From the NCBI RefSeq assembly GCF_963662255.1, contig NC_085047.1, forward strand, positions 16,784,924 to 16,848,923: a stretch of 64,000 nucleotides of DNA. The letters are read 5' to 3'. Both the position numbers and the translations under genes were made by a program. Of this stretch, positions 1 through 11,994 are shown in pieces. Position 1 is the stretch's first letter. Each line of letters starts with the position of its first letter. The stretch is from Cinclus cinclus (lineage: Eukaryota; Chordata; Aves; Passeriformes; Cinclidae). The notes under the pieces are model-generated. The model did no database searches, was not told where the DNA came from, and was given only the letters and a program-made list of their open reading frames with translations.

Positions 1-1199
1 AATTAGCCATTCATTTTAACAAATTAAAATGGAAATAGTACACTACATGTGCAGTGAAGACAGCATTAATCCCTTCATTAACAATCACCAGCACTTGCAC
101 ACACCTACTTTGATTATTTCAGCTTTTCTCTGGATCTTCAAGTGGAAAAGACAAAAAAGATGTTCCCATTAAAATATCTTCAGTACTTCTGATCCAGCTA
201 CAGCCTCAAGATGGATCTGCAACCTTTAGCTCACCCAATCTCCACTTCCCACCTAAACCCAAAATACTTTAAATGTTTCATGATGGGCTTTGTTCCTTCC
301 CAAAAACAGCCAGCTGATGCCTTTGACTACTTCCAACGATATGGCTGATAATTGTATCTGATAAGCATAGACAGTAACTGATATGGGGAAAAAAGATCAC
401 TCTTCCTGCCTGGCTGATGGCAAAGACTTTCCATTTCCTCAGTAAAAAGAGACACACTAATGAGTCGATTTGGCATATGTCAAAATGGAAGTAGAATGAA
501 TTGCTGGTGTAGAAAAGGAACTGTATCAAGTGAACTACATAGAAATGGTAGGGTGTTACTACTTGACAGCCCTAAAGGTATGCCTTTTTCTGTAAACCTC
601 TTAGTTCAGACTACCCCTTGCCCATGACAGCAAAGGGAGTAGGCACTCTCCCATCTTCTGATCACTTAATCTCCTTTCTTTCCTACTCTGCTTCCTTCTG
701 CTGTGGGAAAGCAAGCCCATCTCACCCTTTGCAATTCCATTCTATCATGCCTTACTTCCTCCCATCTCCGATCCTTTCCCATGTCAATAAATTATTTTTC
801 AGGACGTTATCCGCAAGAATACAGAGAATGCAAAAATTAAGAAGTTCACTAAATATGAACATTTTCAAAAAAAGGCCACTCTTGTTTCCCTCTTCCTCCG
901 AAAGAGAGGGAAGGTGTGGCACAAAAATGAAATATTCACTATGTTCTGACTGGCAACATGTTCACCCAGATGCCCTGAAGATGCAGACACAGAGGATTCG
1001 GGCACGTGCAGAGTCAAGGCACAGAGACAAGTGACAGGTTGACAAGACGAGCATTTGGGGGAAAAGGAACTGTGACAAAAGCCATGCGTGTGAGATCAAG
1101 CAAGCACTCAGCGGCAGGAGCAGAAAAGCCCACGTCTCGAGTCTTTATGTAAGCGCAGACAGTCTATTTACACTTCTGCACATGGGTAAATTCCTCAGG
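1..1199. other. gene-free flank left of the CpG island
   Basis: This is AT-rich single-copy-looking sequence with no recognisable exon, repeat family or RNA gene. Two short open frames are present (minus 278-529, plus 618-1034), but neither resembles a known protein or has convincing splice context. If the adjacent island is a promoter firing leftwards, this stretch would be the start of its first intron. That is an inference. Confidence 0.5.
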
Positions 1200-1484
1200 C
1201 AGCTTTGGGGCAAGAGGAGAAGGAGCGGGGACCGTAGTTTCCAGCCCGTTCCTCCCTTTGGGGAGCAGGTATCTTCCCGAGCAAAGCTCTGATCTCCACG
1301 CCGAACTCACCACCGAGCGCGGGGCTGCGAGCGCCGCCGAGTCCCGCCCGGGGCTACACGAGGGGCACTGAGGAGCCCTGAGCCTGTCAGGGGAGAGCGA
1401 GCACAAACCCCCCGGCTTCCCTCCGCAAGCCCATTCGCCGCCACGCCGGGTTCCTGTTGCTGAACTCCAGCGATGCCGAGACGG

Positions 1485-1548
1485 CATCCATGCATGCATC
1501 CATCCATCCATGCATCCATCCATCCATCCATCCATGCATCCATCCATC
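1485..1548. repeat. (CATC)n microsatellite with interspersed ATGC variants
   Basis: This is a run of CATC units broken at intervals by TGCATG steps, at the left shoulder of the CpG island. Read on the two strands it gives repetitive frames of His/Pro/Ser or Met/Asp/Gly/Trp, which explains several spurious open frames here. Copy number is likely to vary between individuals. Confidence 0.95.
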
Positions 1549-2176
1549 GCCGGCTCCGCGCCGGCAACCCATCCCCGCCGGGCACGGCAGACCTCGCACA
1601 GCCGCAGGAGCCTTCATAAGCCACCAGCCAAACAAAGGATCGCGGACAAAGAGCTTCGTCCCACGTCTTCCCCTCCACCAGGTAGATTTCCATTTACGAT
1701 GGAAAATCAAACCAAGCAAAGCCAAGCCCCGCCGTTCCTCCCTCGCTTCCTCGGACGGATGCCCCCGGCGCTCCCGGGACAGAGGCTTTGTTCGCCCGCG
1801 GGGACGCGACAGAACCGGGGGGAACACCCGGACAAAGAGGGAGAAGCGTCTGGCGACGGAAGGGATAAGACAGGGAGGGAGCCCCGTCTCTTCCAGCTGC
1901 GGGGTCCCTGCCGAGCCGAGCGGCAGGGGGGGACCCCTCCGCCCCCGCCCGTCAGACGCGCGAAGGGACCGGAGGCGGGGGAGCGGATGGTGGCACAAAC
2001 TCCCTTAAAAGTAGCCCAAAAACCAGGGACGGGTGCGGGCAGCTGAGCCGGCGTCAGCCCAGCCTCTGCGTGCCCCAGAGGGACCCTCTACCCATCCCCG
2101 CGGGGCCCCGCCGCCTCTTCCCATCCCCGCGGCCCGGGAGGGCTTCCCCCACCCCTCGGGACGGCGCTTCCCCCGC

Positions 2177-2540
2177 ACTCACCGCCGCCTCCCGCCGCCG
2201 CTCCCCGCTCATCCCGGTCCTCGCCGCCCGCCCGGCTGCAGGAGCGCCGCCGCCCCCGGGAGCCGCCCCCCGCCGCAGCGCCCGCCCCCCGGCGGGGCCC
2301 GGGCACCCCCGCGGGCTGAATGGTTCGCTCCCCTCAGGCCGGGGTCGCGGGAGCGGGGCGGGCAAAGGGCAGCCGGGATGGGGGGGGAGGGACGGAGCAA
2401 GGGGTGGACGGGCGAGAACGGGGAAACGGGCACGGGGATATCCCCGGAGGGGCAGCCGCGGAGCTCTTCACGATCCATGAATATGAGTCGCCAGGCAATT
2501 TCCTGCCCGCGAGATTAGCTGAGCAAACAGGGCGGCGCTG
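2177..2540 (-). other. candidate first exon ending at a GTGAGT donor
   Basis: On the minus strand the sequence reads ...GAGGCGGCG followed by GTGAGT. The intron would begin at 2,182 and the exon would lie at 2,183 and above. This is a close match to the vertebrate donor consensus and sits in the core of the CpG island. The right boundary (transcription start) cannot be seen, and 2,540 is only a rough limit. A minus-strand ATG at about 2,212 precedes the donor by roughly ten codons, but its context is weak and the exon may be entirely 5'UTR. The link to PHLDB2 is inferred from gene order. Confidence 0.35.
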
Positions 2541-3163
2541 GCAGGGCGCGGGCCCCGTTTTCCCTGCCCGGGGCTGGGGTGCGCTTTACCCGCGCCCGCC
2601 CTCCACCTCATCTTCCTCCCCCTCCTCAGCCCCGGGGAACCTCGCGTTCCAGAGGGGGCTGCCCTCCGTCCTCCCGCTCCCGGAGCGGAGCCGAGCCGGG
2701 TTGCCTCCGTGTTCCCTGGTTGGGGCGCCCCTGCCACTCACCCAGCCCGGGGTCACAGCCTGCTGTTGCCTCTGCCTGAGGTGTCCTGAAATTCAAGATT
2801 TTCTCTTACCTGAGAAAAATACACCCATGAAAGTACGTGTGTAATACATAGATACCCTGGTTTTCATACACGCGTGGGGCTCCCGGAAGACCCCGTCCAG
2901 TCCCCATGCATCACCGATGGACGCAGATGCCACCAGCAGCATTTTGCTGTTCCCAAAACACGGAACGGTGGGAATGGTGAGCCCGGCCTTTGCCGGAGGG
3001 CTTTTCACCCCAAAGCAATCCTACAAACCAGCACCAGCCCGGCAAAGCGCGTTTGCCCGTGTTTGGCGAGCGGCTGGAGGTGCCAGCCCGGACCCTGCGG
3101 AGGGTCCCGGCTCAGGAGGCTGCTCGGCGACAGAGCCGGCGAGGCGGGGCTGGAGCTGTTACT

Positions 3164-3183
3164 GGGGGGGGGGGGGGGGGGGG
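3164..3183. repeat. G20 homopolymer inside the CpG island
   Basis: An uninterrupted run of 20 G on the plus strand, next to a further GC-rich segment. It could fold as a G-quadruplex, and its length is likely to be unstable or mis-assembled. Confidence 0.95.
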
Positions 3184-3450
3184 AAAGAGGGGACAAAGGC
3201 TCCGGGAAGGGATCGTCCCTCCCGCCGGGATCACTGGGCGCCCAGCATAACCAAGCTTCGCTTTCCGAGCGCCTGTGCAGTGTCAGGCTGGGTGAGGAAA
3301 CCCCAGCGCTGAGAGATGCGAGCCAGCCTGCGGGACTCGGGGCAGGGAGCCAGAGTATCCTGCACGGCGATCGTGTTTCGTGCTGTGTGGCCTCGTCACT
3401 CTCTACCTTTCCCCATTTGTTTCCCCACGAGGAAATTCGGGAATAGCAGC

Positions 3451-3459
3451 ACTTACCTG
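3451..3459 (-). other. consensus splice-donor motif at the island's right edge
   Basis: On the minus strand this reads CAG followed by GTAAGT, a near-perfect donor, with the intron starting at 3,456. It would suit an alternative upstream first exon lying at 3,457-3,700. No matching acceptor or coding frame can be assigned within the window, so this is a candidate site only. Confidence 0.3.
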
Positions 3460-3560
3460 CTGTGCAGGGGTCCTGCGGGACGGGTCAAAGCTCGCCCAGC
3501 ACTCGGCCAGGTAAATCACTGCTCACTGTTCCCGTGTGCCACGAGGAAACGGGGTTTGCT

Positions 3561-6500
3561 GTGATACGCTTCCTGCCTAGCGTATTCCAGGGGATATTTT
3601 ACTTGGCTAGAGCCATAACTTTACTGCAGTATAAACTTGGCAATAACTCATTAATAGCTGGAATCTCTATAGTGACACCCACAATACTAGAGAATATTTT
3701 TTAAAAGCACCCTTGTCTGTCCTGCGGTCTACTCTAGTTTACTATAGAAAGACAAACTTTGAGACTAATTACTCTGAAAGGCCAGAAGCTAGATGGTCTC
3801 TTCTGTGATGCCTCTGCAAACATCCCAGTGTTACATTTTCCACTAGCACTGAACCTGGTCCTTCTGTTTTGTACACTGAGCAAGCAAGGAGAAGTACACA
3901 CACTTAAAAAATAAAGGCATATGCCTGTAATAAATGCAGAGTTAAGGACATGCTCACAGTTGGTAGAACTGAAAATTACTTTTAATCCTGCCACAGCCAG
4001 AACCAAAAGCAGCCAGCCTCTCCTTCATCTCACATGATCTTCCTTTTAAGTGGGAAAAACTGTAAGTAATAGCCTGCAAAAATCTCCCTAGGGAACATGA
4101 AGCCTAGGAGTACGGAAAGCTGCAACTTTACTCTCGTGGTCAAACTGTTGCTCTGAAGGACTTGTGATATGTCAGCTGAAATGCTCCTTCACTTAGTTCC
4201 TAACCAGTAGGTGAAGAAGCAGCAAAGCTGGGTAAGGCAGACCATATATTTCCCTTGATGCCTGTATGCTGGGAAAACTTTGGCTAAATCAGTGCCATCT
4301 GTTTCTCTTCAGCAAAAGAAATAAAAATACAGAATAGGACTTATTTCTAAAATAATAGTAAGTACTCAAAACCAGCAGCCATAGCTGAGGCTCTAAAATA
4401 ACTTGGTGAGTAGTAATGTTTAACAGGCAAGAGTCTGACAATATAAAACAACAACAAAAACCCCCTGTCGTTCATTTTATTAGTAGGAAATACTTAAAAA
4501 TCAGAAAACAAGTGAATCTCCATAAACTAGAGCTGAGAACTCTTGTTGGAGCAAAAGAAGCAATGCTACTATTAAAAAAATGTCAGGAAAAAAGTATGTG
4601 AAAATTTGCATGAGAGCTAAAAGTCATAGACGGGTTTGACAGTCCATCTAGCTATCATTAACAGCTTTCATGGCAATTGCACTTCAACATGAACTGTACT
4701 GCATATCACAGAGGCTTTTAAAATTCTCCACCCTTCAGTATGCAAGCATGCCTGGTAAAAGTTTGGTTTCCATGGCAATTCATATAAGTAGAAATCAAAT
4801 GTTGGAATGTTTACAAAAAAAAAATCACGCTTTAATCAGGAGCATTGAAAATGGTAATAAAATGCCATTTTGTTACCATAGTTCAATGCCTTGTTTCTGT
4901 AAGATAGGACAGATCACTTCAGCTGCTTCAGAACTGAAGTAATCTCTGAGCAAGCACTCGCAGTCACAACCTCTGTGTTACCTGGTCCCTTACCTTCACA
5001 GATTTTATCCACATCAGGTGTGGACATGACTGCATTTCTGCCAAATGAGCCAGACCCCACAGCTGGGAGTTGTTCAGGCTTTATGTTACCTGCAGGAGGA
5101 GAGGCGATTCCCAGCCTGACAAAATCAGTTGAGATAAAGCTTCCCATTGATGACTGGGTGCTGTTACACCCAGCCTTTTCTTTGGTGGCAAAACTGGTCT
5201 GGTGTCTTCCATTTTGTGCCTTAACTACTCATTTGGATTCACAGTCTATGATTTGTTACATTCTTTGGTGGGATGATGCAATTATTTATGAAAACCAGAT
5301 CAAGAAAATGATCCAGGTGAAACCTCTTCCTTTCCAACACCTCTACCTCTTCTGAAAAAGTACTTGCATTAGAGTGATTGATGAGAAGTAAATAGATCAG
5401 AGCAGCTGAGCTTGAGACTGAACCTCTGTTTCTTGAACCACCATCACCAACACACCAATGGATTATTAAGTGGCACCCTTTTTGAACAAACCTGTCACAA
5501 CAAATGAAGTTGTAAGGATTTAGTGCTCTCCAGCATGTAACCAGAGCATTTTGAACCACTTGTTTATAACTTGAAAACCAGAACTTTGGGTGCAACTTCA
5601 AAGCAAGCAGTGATTCCTCTGCTGTAACTTCCTCAAAGACATCCCGAGGCAGCGTAGCAGGCTGGATTCTAGGTTATGAAGGAATCTTGATTTTTAAGGC
5701 TCCTTGGGAATCTCTGCAAAATCAAAAGGCAACTGCCTTCATCTGATGAAAAAAGCCCCACACCCTGTAGTTACACTGGTCATCCTAGTTAAAAATCTAA
5801 AAATCTCTTAATGCAGCACACAGTAGAAATGTGTATCAGTAATAAAAGAAGCCGGGGCTCAACCAGTGCAGTGTTCTTGTGACTTGTCCTGAAACTTTCT
5901 TGAACTGTCATACAAGAGCTATCAAGAAGAAACTGCCTGGGGAAAATAAGTTACATGAGTAATCAAATCTCATGCTTCAGGGCACAAGTCAATTGCTGGA
6001 AGGGTCAAGAAAGGAATTTCCTTACTCTCTTCCTTTGCACAGTTGTACACAATTAACTAGGTTGTAATTGCAAGGCAAAAAAAGCGTTTATATTCTGCAT
6101 TTTTCTGAATCATCAGGCACTGGCTGCTTTTGCAGCTGGATTCAGAGCTTAAGGGACAGGTTTGGTAATAGGTTTTGTTGCACTTCTGTGAGTTTTTGCC
6201 TAGATTTACAGCACATTATGCCAACTACCCAGCTCACACCATTAAAAGGAGACTATTTTTAATTTTAAAATTAATTTTCTGTTAATAATAAGTAGTTACA
6301 TTAAATCACTCTGTCTATAATTGCACAACTCAAAATGACTCATTTAAGTAGCAGCAGTGTTGTATCCATAATGGCCTAAAGATATAAACAAGACAAGATT
6401 TGTTGGAGAGGTAGCCATTTGTATTAAGCAACGGGACCATTTAATGCAATAGAAGAGCACGCTATTTCATTATTAAATAGGGTATTTTTTAGTAATCAAA

Positions 6501-7150
6501 GGAATTTTTTGCTACCACAGGATGGACATTGCTTCAAATCACAAGAGCACTCCCCTTTTAGCTTGTGTATGGTTCTCTGTCTTCACAGCTGAGTAATTGC
6601 TTCCCTTTCCTAGAATCAGCGTGTGCACTGGTCAGTGGGGGTGGCTTAGGGCTTCATCAGCCAGCTCTGCTACTGCTGCTAAGCTCTCTACAGTGGCAGT
6701 AAAGTGTTTTTTTCCTGTACACAAGTACATTTTTGATACATGATCTGTGAGAAAACATGTTGAAAACTACAAGCACTAGCAAAACGTTGGTCAGTGCTCC
6801 TCCTAGATGCCAAAGCAGCAGGAAAGCAGTTGGCACAAGAGATGGTGCAAATTCTGTAGCTATACTGGTTTACAATTATAGTCACAGGTTAGGACAGCCA
6901 CTTGTTTTGTACTCAGTGGTTGGATACATGGGTACCTTCATTCTATAGTTGGTCCTTCTAGTCTTATCTTTTACACAGCAAGCAATCAGCTGATTTTTAA
7001 GTCCTTACATGCAACGAAATTTGGGACCCTATGATTTCCTTCTGATGTCAAGCCAGGGAAATTTTCTATTCTCATTTGGTCTCTGTTTATCAAATCTGGA
7101 TGCATATAAAACAAGACTGTGGGTCATATCAGTAGGACAGTATTTCTTTT
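3561..7150. other. AT-rich spacer, no gene recognised
   Basis: CpG content drops sharply after about 3,560. Short open frames (for example plus 4,975-5,355 and minus 5,239-5,601) show no recognisable protein similarity or codon bias. No transposon was recognised. The 6,240-6,500 part is rich in TAAT/ATTA cores and is discussed as a possible conserved element. Confidence 0.45.
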
Positions 7151-7256
7151 GTGAGTGTGAAGCGAGAAGAAATCTAAAGCAATTTAAGCTATTTGCCCAA
7201 GGTCACGCAAGAAAACTCAGTGGGGGCATGTTGTGGAACAGAAGAACCAAAGTTAC
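7151..7256 (-). repeat. MIR / CORE-SINE remnant
   Basis: The plus strand contains TTTGCCCAAGGTCACGCAAG preceded by a GAAG...TTTAAG stretch and followed by CTCAGTGGGGGCAT. This is the reverse complement of the familiar MIR core (…CTTGGGCAAG…) and its tail side, so the element lies on the minus strand. It is a diverged, truncated copy. MIR-type elements in birds are very old relics, probably amniote age. The 159-codon plus-strand frame over this segment is chance. Confidence 0.6.
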
Positions 7257-8012
7257 TAGTTTTATTTCACTAGATTTATTTCAGTGTAAAGATGGATCTG
7301 TGTTGCAAAAAAAATTCTCATTTGTTTTCTTCCTCCTGCAGAAAAAGTATTCTTTCCCTTCAAGTGAAATTAAATTAATTAGTATAGAGTCAAAACAATG
7401 TACCAAAAAGAAAGACGGTTGCCAAAACTTCTTTCATTCTGTTCAGAGTCATTTGGGCTTTTGTAAAGGAAAAAGCTTTTCCCAGTGAAGTTTAGATAAA
7501 ATATATTCTTACAACTTATTCATGAAGCTGTGTTTGCTGACAAGTTTTTATATGTGCATTCAGAAGGGTTGTAGGGGTTTTCTTTTCAGCAGATGGCCCC
7601 CAAATGTGGAATGATGTCCCATTCGCAGCACAAGGGATGACACAATATTGCTACTACTTTCTCACAGTAATAGGGGTGGAATAAGATGCAGAGATATATT
7701 TTAGTCTCAGATTTCTGTTTGTTTTTTTGTTGTTTTTTTTTCTCCTAATGGAGGCAGGATTAAAAGTGTCTGAAAAATGTAAATTATAATAATTGTCTCC
7801 CTATGCAGCCCTTACTTAAGATTGCCTTAAATGCTTAGACAAAATATACTAAACCTAAAGACAGACACATCCGAAAATGCACTAATACCCAAGGTAAAAT
7901 CAACCTAAACCAAAATAGAAGTCAAACAACAACCCACCACCTAGCTTTCCCACTGCACTTGCACCCCCTTCAACAAAATCCTAGAAGTATAACAGGATAG
8001 TGGAGAATGACA

Positions 8013-8058
8013 CAGAATACAATATATTCATCTCCCAGAATACAATACATTCATCTCA
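8013..8058. repeat. 23-bp tandem duplication, two copies
   Basis: Two adjacent copies of a unit beginning CAGAATACAATA (8,013-8,035 and 8,036-8,058) differ at one internal T/C position and at the last base. This fits a small replication-slippage or repair duplication that has had time to diverge slightly. Confidence 0.9.
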
Positions 8059-11000
8059 ACAGAACATGCAAGGGAAAGAGGAGGATGGTCCCGCACTTCC
8101 CCACAGCTTTTTAACAGATGAGTGCTGTACAAATCTGGCTCCTGAGGCTAGGATACATATGCCTTGTGCCAGATTAATCTGTATTCTGTTCTTCCCTTTC
8201 CTCCTTACGTCAGCCCCAGGTTGGGTTACCCTGGGGAGTAATGGGGGACCGTGCCCAGCCATCCTACAGGTAACACTGTTCCCTGTGCCTGTGTTGGATG
8301 TGCCACCATCCCTGCCCTACAGGGTCTGCCACAGTACAGGAACAGGGCTGGGTTCCAGCAGGCTGGGAAGGGGATAGAACTGTGGGAGGGATCTGGGTCA
8401 CCTTGCCCTTTGTGCAGGCTGCAAACTGCTGGAATAGCTTTCGGCACCTGAGCTTAAAGTAAAGCACTCGGGTACTCCGGATTCAGAGTTCTGCTTCTCT
8501 CCATCTGCCCAGCCAGTGGTCAGTGGGAACTCTGCTCTTCAACCAGAAGCTAAAGCTTTACAGGGTAGCACCCCCACTAATGGTACAGGGTAAACTGAAA
8601 AGGAAATAAACACAGATATTTTGGGAATATGAATAGTTTGAAAAAGCTGCTTTACAGTAGTTGAGCTGTGTAAAGTCTGCCGTCTTATGCACATGTCCTT
8701 GTCTACGCTGCTCCTCACAGAGCACCTGTCCCTGCACCGCTGTGGCCACGACACCACACATTTCCCACGAAATTCCCACTGGCTGATGTAGGATTAGGCC
8801 CACAGGAAGCAATAAAATATGCTTGTTGATCCCACAGTATCACAGGAAATTAACATATGACAATCTTTAACACATTGTTTTAATAAATTCCAATTTTGTA
8901 CTGTAGTTTAAAGACCACTGTAAAATCTGAGATAGGAAGCTGGGGGTAGTCTGGCTTCTTTGTCGTAATGCCTTGTTTACATGTTCTTTTTTTTTTCCCT
9001 CCTTCTTTGTGCTACTGAAACCTTAAAGCACTCAAGTGGAGGCATCTCAGTGTTGGTGAGCAGCAACCTTCTTTTTGGCTGCAAGCTCCTCGGACCATCC
9101 TGTAAACTAGAAACCCGTCCTAAACAAAAGAGAAATGCACTATTTCAGTGGTACACTTTGCTAACAGGACATGAATTACTAAGCAGTATGAAATGAGGAC
9201 ACAAAAGTAGCCTATAGGAACCAGGTGATTAATGCCTAAAGAGAGAGGAGGAATGACAGAAGATCCTCATTAGACTTAGAAACAGTTTGTCATTAGTGTA
9301 TTTTTTTAAACTTCAGAATTTTAACAGGAGAAAAATGTTTCTTTATGCCTCCAATCTCCTCTTTAGTTAAGGGAGGCTTCAGGTTCCCCCTCCCCCTTCA
9401 TTTCTGGAGAGGCTGCCAAGTTTTCCCAGAGCTAAAAGCAACAACTTTCTGTTAAACGTTACTTCATGCTTCTGGTATTAATCTAATAGGAGGCTGGATG
9501 GGGAGGAGGGGGAAGCAGCAATGAAAGCTGATTTCCTGCCATGCAGTGGGAAATCCATAGAAAATTCAGACCTAACACTAATTTTAACAGCTGGATGACT
9601 GCTTCGGGTTTTGCTTGCCATAGGAACATACAACTCCATGGCGTTTTTTCTTTATGAAAAGAAAACAGACGTCAAGCAAAAGGCAAAATGAAAATGAGGC
9701 TTGCATTTGTAAATACCCTGATGAAACTATCCTTTTCCACTGCTCTAGAAATATCAATAAATTTTGCAAATTGTCTCTCATTTCTGTCAACGTTTCTAAC
9801 AAGAATGGTCATGGAAAGAGAAAATATCCAAGGAAATTGTCTTGCTAATAAGCACTTCAACAAATATTTACTTGGGAAGTGCTTCAGTGACCACTTTGAA
9901 AAGGGCATTAGTGGGTTTGAGAACCACACAATGGGGACATCTAAATTAATCTCCTTGATGGAGGTGAAAAAAATCGTAACAAAACCAGTAGATTGTGAAC
10001 ACTCAAAATGTAAGTCAGAGAAAACTGAGCTGCAGCAGTTCCTGGCCTTAGACAACACACAGCACAGAGCTGCTAGCAGCACATCTCCCGAGGCTTGACT
10101 ATTCTGTTAATAATTGTTTTGAGGTTGATGGCCACAAATGTAATCCTTTATCTCGACTATTCAAAATAATGGTTGTTTTCTTCTTTCAAAGCTTGTTGCT
10201 CAGCCTTTGCTCCACCTGTTTCTTACACACCATATGGCTCAAATCACGACATATTGCAGAAGATTTTTTTTTTTTTTACATTGATGCAAGGAAAGCTTTA
10301 TACAGTACACGTGCTGGAACTGAATGCTGTTTTGCAGATGAAGCAGGGCTATAGTTTGTGTGTGCACACAAGGAAGGAAGGACCCTTACCACAGATTATA
10401 TCGATTATAAAGCTTTACCTGCCTGCTGATTCATGCAATCAACAGAACGTGGCAGCTGGGTTTTATGTCCCTAGCTGCAGCCAGCTGTTAGGCTGAAAGT
10501 GTTAATGACCCTTTTCATCCGCCCCAGGCTTGCTTTAAGCAAACTAGAGGACTCTCAGGAGCAGCGATGCCTGAGAAATCCCAGAAGCTAACACCCAAAA
10601 CATGAAGTAGAAGTTCTGCTGTGTGAGCAGTGAGGCTTCCCGAGGGGCAGATAAGCACAGGGCTGGAACGTTTGATAGTCTGAAGTACTGATGGGCAGGG
10701 GAGACGAGGAATGAAAGCCTGGAAAACGAGAGAATGAGAAAAGTTCCTGCGGATATCACATTAGAAAGAAATTTTAGCAGATGAAGCTGCTTAGAGTGTT
10801 GAAAGGCAGAGACCTCTAGAAAGAAAATTGTTTCCAGTCTCTTTATTCTGTGTTCCTAAACGCCGGGACATTGTGCATAGTTTTTTAAGTCAACAGGACT
10901 ATTGCCATTGCTCTCTCTCTGTACTCCAAAAATTACAGCTGGTATCAGGTTTTCCTTGTAATGGAAACAAGCTGGCAGAGCTTCAAAGTCTTGATAACAG

Positions 11001-11950
11001 TTCATACAGGAACAGTTAGTTATACTTCCCTATTAAAAATGTTGTTTCACCTCTCTATTTTTTATAAAAGTTGGATAGAGTCTGGCAATTAAATGGTGCC
11101 ACTTGTATCTGGTCAAAGCTCAGGAAGAGAATGTCAGAATGTAGCTGTACTGGAATTTGTTTGGGAAACGTTATCTGAGAGCTCAACTTTTGTTAAATAT
11201 GCCATGACCAGGGGCTATGAGCACCATGAAATCCTTGAACTCGGTTGGACAGCCTTTAAATGGCTAAGAAACTGAAATTGAAGTTTGAAAAATAGGGATG
11301 TATGAGTATCCTATTTCTTTATTGGAAGGCACAGAAATCATGCAATCCTGATAAACACTAAGACAGTAAGAACACTCCAAAGAACATAGGAAACAGAGTG
11401 AAAAAAATGCTGAGTAAATGAAAATAACACTTTAAAATAAATATGCCGTTGATTAACAAATCCAGTTCAAACAATTCTGAGTCTTAATACTGTCTAAGTT
11501 TTTACCACAATAGGATTGTAGCTGCAGTTTCAGAGCTGTCCTAACTTCAATTTTTACTTCTCTGGAAAAAAAAAAAAAAAGTTTCTCCTTTAAAAGTACT
11601 ACAGTCACTCATTTATTTTCTTCCTCCTTTCCTTCTTCCATGATCGTATGCAACAGCAGAAATGGCCTTTGTTAGTTTTTTCTGGGCTGGCAAGAAGCCC
11701 AAAGATCCAGCTGACAAAAACCTCAAGTCAGCAATTCCAGTGTGAAGAATGTCCTTTTCAGAGCCCCCGTTTCACAGGCTCCCTTGTCACGGAGCATCCC
11801 AGCAGCACCACACCGGAGAGCCTTGCATTTCCCTTCCTCCCAAGGTGGATTATCCTTGCTCTGTGCCTTGGATTCAGTGCTTGGCTCTCGTTACCCACCC
11901 TTTGCTGCCTGGCGTTCGCCCTCTGGGCTCTGGGGGCGGCTGATGCCGCA

Positions 11951-11994
11951 GCATCGCTCCAAAACAGAGCTCGCATCGCTCCAAAACAGAGCTC
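11951..11994. repeat. 22-bp exact tandem duplication
   Basis: Two identical adjacent copies of a unit starting GCATCGCTCC and ending AGAGCTC lie at 11,951-11,972 and 11,973-11,994. A partial third start (CCATCG) follows. Identity of the copies suggests a recent event. The patch around it has more CpG than the surrounding spacer. Confidence 0.93.

Larger units (their letters stand above)
1200..3560. promoter_or_regulatory. large CpG island, probable promoter (candidate PHLDB2 first exon, minus strand)
   Basis: Dense CpG dinucleotides and very GC-rich sequence run through this block, with the core at about 1,740-3,250, against AT-rich flanks on both sides. GC-box-like CCGCCCC runs recur. In birds, islands of this size usually mark promoters of widely expressed or developmental genes. 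The minus strand carries good donor-like sites at 2,177-2,183 and 3,451-3,459, so transcription to the left is plausible. A plus-strand donor-like site (CAG before GTAAAT at 3,511) leaves a divergent transcript possible. No TATA box or defined start was found. The PLCXD-family exon near 62 kb lies on the minus strand, and in mammals PHLDB2 follows PLCXD2 in the same orientation, so a PHLDB2 promoter is the best guess. The long open frames inside the island are expected where stop codons are rare and are not called as genes. Confidence is high for the island and low for the gene name. Confidence 0.85.

Noticed and set aside
1387..2046. Open frames of up to 203 codons across the microsatellite
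   Set aside because: The central part translates the (CATC)n repeat (His/Pro/Ser or Met/Asp/Gly/Trp) and the remainder is CpG-island sequence.
2033..2518. Long open frames in the CpG island on both strands (72-174 codons)
   Set aside because: Stop codons are rare in very GC-rich DNA. The products are low-complexity Pro/Arg/Gly/Ala, several frames overlap, and none resembles a known protein.
2650..2665. CTCF-like CCAGAGGGGGCTGC in the CpG island
   Set aside because: The spacing between CCA and AGGGGGC is one base short of the CTCF consensus.
7009..7488. 159-codon plus-strand open frame
   Set aside because: It runs across the MIR-type SINE remnant, has no recognisable domain and no splice or promoter context.
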